Shown: positions 44,594 through 46,508 of the stretch, piece by piece
Layout: each line of letters starts with the position of its first letter
Numbering within the stretch: the stretch's first letter is position 1
Assembly (NCBI GenBank): GCA_021796215.1
Contig: JAJYOK010000023.1
Coordinates: forward strand, 1 to 46,508
Direction of reading: 5' to 3'
DNA: 46,508 nucleotides
From: Bacteroidota bacterium
GTDB taxonomy: Bacteria; Bacteroidota; Ignavibacteria; UBA10030; UBA8401
Made by a program: the position numbers and the translations under genes
The notes under the pieces: model-generated
What the model was told of the DNA's origin: nothing
Databases searched by the model: none
The model's input: the letters and a program-made list of their open reading frames with translations, nothing else

Positions 44594-44850
44594 CTCCGGA
44601 AGAATTACTTGATGAATTGGAAATTGTCGCACAGGATCTCGGCGTAAGTCTCCGTTACGAAAAAGGAGATTTTGACGGCGGGTACTGCATCTTGCGCGAT
44701 CAGAAAATTGTTGTTGTCAACAAAAAACTGAGCGACAACCGAAAAGCGGGCGTTATTGCACAGGCGTTTGGTGAACTTGGTATCGAAAATATCTATATCA
44801 AGCCGGCGGTGCGGTTGTTCATCGAAGACGAACTTGTCCGCACGCGTTGA
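44590..44850 (+). CDS. Small conserved-looking soluble protein, unknown
   Basis: The 86-residue protein starts at ATG 44590, overlapping the previous stop (ATGA); an upstream extension of the frame is not supported. The sequence combines a helical start (EELLDELEIVAQDLG) with beta strands (GGYCILRDQKIVVVNKKL) and an I-x-I-KPAVRLFIEDEL end. No signal peptide or domain is recognised. Its place directly before aroQ, in a run of overlapping genes, suggests co-expression. Confidence 0.75.
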   Translation: MTPEELLDELEIVAQDLGVSLRYEKGDFDGGYCILRDQKIVVVNKKLSDNRKAGVIAQAFGELGIENIYIKPAVRLFIEDELVRTR

Positions 44851-44872
44851 AATTCCCTTTGTGAGTGAACAA

Positions 44873-45337
44873 ATGCATATTCTTGTCATCAACGGACCAA
44901 ATCTCAATCTTCTCGGCAAACGCGAGCCGGAAATCTACGGCACGCAGACGCTCGCTGATATTTATGATGAGCTGGCGAAAAATTTTCCGGCGATTCAATT
45001 CACTTTTTTCCAGTCGAACCACGAAGGGGAAATTATTGATACGCTTCAATCGGCGATGAATGGAACGCAGGATGGCATTGTGTTTAATCCCGGAGCTTTC
45101 ACGCATTATTCGTACGCCATTCGTGATGCTGTTGCGGCGCTGCCAATTCCCGTGATTGAAGTGCATCTCTCCAATATTCACCTACGGGAAGAATTTCGAC
45201 GCGACTCGGTCATTGCGCCGGTGTGCAAAGCGCAAGTGTCCGGCTTTGGTTCTGCAGGATATCTTTTGGCGGCAACGATGCTTGTGAATGCCCGGCAAAA
45301 TACCGAAGAAGCCTCAAAGGAAAAACATTCCGAATGA
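44873..45337 (+). CDS. aroQ: 3-dehydroquinate dehydratase, type II
   Basis: Third step of the shikimate pathway. The 154-residue protein shows NGPNLNLLGKREPEIYG with the catalytic Tyr 22, SNHEGEIID, NPGAFTHYSYAIRDA and EVHLSNIHLREEFRRDSVIAPV with the catalytic His about 101. The length matches type II enzymes, which form dodecamers. The ATG at 44873 is chosen; GTG 44861 is an alternative start. The stop overlaps the HAD gene start (ATGA). Its C-terminal tail after about residue 140 is acidic and not conserved in the family. Confidence 0.97.
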   Translation: MHILVINGPNLNLLGKREPEIYGTQTLADIYDELAKNFPAIQFTFFQSNHEGEIIDTLQSAMNGTQDGIVFNPGAFTHYSYAIRDAVAALPIPVIEVHLSNIHLREEFRRDSVIAPVCKAQVSGFGSAGYLLAATMLVNARQNTEEASKEKHSE

Positions 45338-46023
45338 TTAAAGCCGTCATTTTTGATCTTGATAATACACTTGTTGATTTTATGGTGATGAAACGGCAAG
45401 CGATTGATGCCGCCATCAACGCAATGATGGATGCGGGCTTGAAGCTTTCGCGCGACGATATTCAGGCACGCATTGATGAGATTTACAAAGAGCGCGGAAT
45501 GGAATTCCAAAATGTCTTCGACCAATTGCTGTACGATGAATTTCAAAAAGTAGATTTCAAAATTCTTTCGGCGGGAGTTATTGCGTACCGACGTGCGCGT
45601 GAAGCGGCACTTGTTCCGTATCCGCATGTGTACATGACGCTGATGGAATTGCTGAAGTTAGGCTTGCGGCTCGGTGTTGTTTCCGATGCGCCGGCGCGTG
45701 AAGCATGGCTTCGCCTGACATATTTGAATTTTCACCACATTTTTGATCACGTCGTGACATTTGAAGATACCGGCGAGCGAAAGCCGAATGCGGCGCCGTT
45801 TCGCCGCGCGCTGCAATTATTGAAAGTTGAAGGACACGAAGCGTTGATGGTTGGCGATTGGGCGGAGCGCGATGTTGTCGGGGCGGCAAATGTCGGAATG
45901 AAAACGGTGTTCGCACGCTACGGTGATACATTCGGCACTGTAGAATCAAACGCCGACTATGAAATCAATGACATTTCCGAATTGATTGACATAGTGCGGA
46001 ATGAAAACAGCGTGAGGTTTTGA
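45334..46023 (+). CDS. HAD-superfamily hydrolase
   Basis: The 229-residue protein has motif I VIFDLDNTLVDF (nucleophile Asp 8, acid Asp 10), motif II VVSDAPAREA, motif III Lys in ERKPNAAPF, and motif IV MVGDWAERDVVGA. It has a helical cap (about 15-90), as in subclass I phosphatases of the phosphoglycolate phosphatase / YjjG type. Substrate unknown. Translation is coupled to aroQ through ATGA. Confidence 0.92.
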   Translation: MIKAVIFDLDNTLVDFMVMKRQAIDAAINAMMDAGLKLSRDDIQARIDEIYKERGMEFQNVFDQLLYDEFQKVDFKILSAGVIAYRRAREAALVPYPHVYMTLMELLKLGLRLGVVSDAPAREAWLRLTYLNFHHIFDHVVTFEDTGERKPNAAPFRRALQLLKVEGHEALMVGDWAERDVVGAANVGMKTVFARYGDTFGTVESNADYEINDISELIDIVRNENSVRF

Positions 46024-46034
46024 GGAGGTGTTAA

Positions 46035-46157
46035 ATGGGTAAGCAAGATTCTCTGATTCCAGCGGAGCGCGTAGAATCGAGAAGTGCTAGAACCAGCACT
46101 ACTCCAACTCTCCAACCTCTTTTTCAACATTCCCCAGCAGTTCTCCCGATTTTATAA
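46035..46157 (+). pseudogene. Possible remnant of an ORF6N-domain gene
   Basis: A strong ribosome site (AGGAGG) 6 nt before the ATG at 46035 opens a 40-codon frame. Its start, MGKQDSLIPAERVESR, resembles the beginning of ORF6N-domain proteins (phage-antirepressor-like proteins frequent in Bacteroidota, usually continuing into I-x-x-IRGQKVMLD). After ESR the similarity stops and the frame runs into the end of hutH on the other strand. I read it as a truncated gene start; the similarity is recalled, not searched. Confidence 0.4.
46049..46100. terminator. Hairpins between HAD gene and hutH
   Basis: TTCTC-T-GATTC pairs with GAATC-G-AGAA around 46053-46082, and AGTGCT/AGCACT forms a second stem at 46083-46100, overlapping the hutH stop. 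These may end transcription of the convergent genes. Neither side has a clear T-run. Confidence 0.4.
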
Positions 46158-46508
46158 GCTCAAGTGTTTCTTGAATATCCTGATGCAGCACGCGGTCGCG
46201 ATGCAAATGCGGAATATATTTGCGCACAGTTTTGTATGCCGCGCTGGTTCCTTTTCCGCATTTCAGCGGCGCATGAAAATCAATCGCCTGTGCCGCAGTC
46301 AGCATTTCAATAGCAATGACCGTTTGTGCATTCTTTAAAACGCGCCAGCATTTTTGCGCGGCAATGGAACCCATGCTGTTGTGGTCTTCCTGATTTGCCG
46401 ACGTTGGAATGGAGTCTACACTTGCAGGGTGAGCAAGAACTTTGTTTTCCGACACGAGCGATGCCGCTGTGTACTGCGCGATCATCATTCCGGAATTTAA
46501 TCCGGCAT
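46099..46508 (-). CDS. hutH: Histidine ammonia-lyase, 3' part only
   Basis: The frame enters from the right edge; about 136 C-terminal residues are visible. They include AGLNSGMMIAQYTAASLVSENKVLAHPASVDSIPTSANQEDHNSMG, the hallmark of the C-terminal half of HutH, and helices KCWRVLKNAQTVIAIEML and VRKYIPHLHRDRVLHQDIQ. HutH deaminates histidine to urocanate. The Ala-Ser-Gly that forms the MIO cofactor is outside the window. The gene is convergent with the HAD gene. A histidine degradation gene is thus about 17 kb from the his biosynthetic cluster. Confidence 0.95.
   Translation of the reverse strand, partial: AGLNSGMMIAQYTAASLVSENKVLAHPASVDSIPTSANQEDHNSMGSIAAQKCWRVLKNAQTVIAIEMLTAAQAIDFHAPLKCGKGTSAAYKTVRKYIPHLHRDRVLHQDIQETLELIKSGELLGNVEKEVGELE

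Overview
The window looks like chromosomal DNA of a Gram-negative bacterium of the Bacteroidota/Chlorobiota group, most likely an Ignavibacteria-like lineage. This is inferred from the protein families only: a subtilase ending in a Por/T9SS-type C-terminal sorting domain (NYPNPFNP motif), FadL/OmpP1-type and other outer-membrane barrels, lipoprotein signal peptides, NamZ (DUF1343), and a two-gene ABC exporter. Base composition is moderate (mid-40s % GC by eye) and GTG and TTG starts occur. No tRNA, rRNA, CRISPR array, intact prophage or insertion sequence was found.

Layout. (i) 1-12450, plus strand: a cell-surface cassette. It holds the 3' end of a DUF11-repeat protein, a second secreted DUF11 protein, a 2288-residue DUF11 giant with two OmpA/MotB-like peptidoglycan-binding domains, and a 1037-residue outer-membrane protein with an Ig-like N-terminus. 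Structured hairpin repeats sit between the genes. (ii) 12532-16216, minus: an SGNH-hydrolase lipoprotein, a FadL-type porin and a TPR protein. (iii) 16386-17373, plus: two overlapping small membrane-protein genes. (iv) 17396-19913, minus: purA coupled to an orphan sensor histidine kinase. (v) 20107-21749, plus: an ECF-type sigma factor and a secreted toast-rack-like protein. (vi) 21856-26103, minus: the T9SS-tagged S8 protease and an outer-membrane protein. (vii) 26469-29721, plus: hisB-hisH-hisA-hisF-hisI; hisG, hisD, hisC and hisE are not in the window. (viii) 29841-34357, plus: purE, a PfkB-family kinase, an RfbD-like reductase, a degenerate EEP-fold lipoprotein and serS. (ix) 34474-39331, plus: two ABC exporter half-transporters with asymmetric ATPase sites and a GT4 glycosyltransferase. 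(x) 39595-41659, plus: two small unknown proteins and a glutamate dehydrogenase with a very basic N-terminal tail. (xi) 41791-46023, plus: NamZ-like hydrolase, a FlgT-C-like secreted protein, two small unknown proteins, aroQ and a HAD hydrolase, tightly overlapped. (xii) At the right edge, minus: the 3' end of hutH, preceded by what looks like a remnant of an ORF6N-type gene.

Two non-genic patterns stand out. First, a family of long imperfect hairpins: two 33-nt copies share a TTG loop and differ by compensatory base changes, and an enlarged copy that can fold as a three-way junction lies directly in front of the giant surface gene. Second, several spacers are filled with degenerate tracts of strict 7-nt period whose heptamer core differs from tract to tract; one such tract lies inside the coding sequence of the protease's sorting domain. 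The most system-like novelty is the DUF11/OmpA/barrel surface cassette, which may be one cell-envelope structure anchored to peptidoglycan; this is inference.
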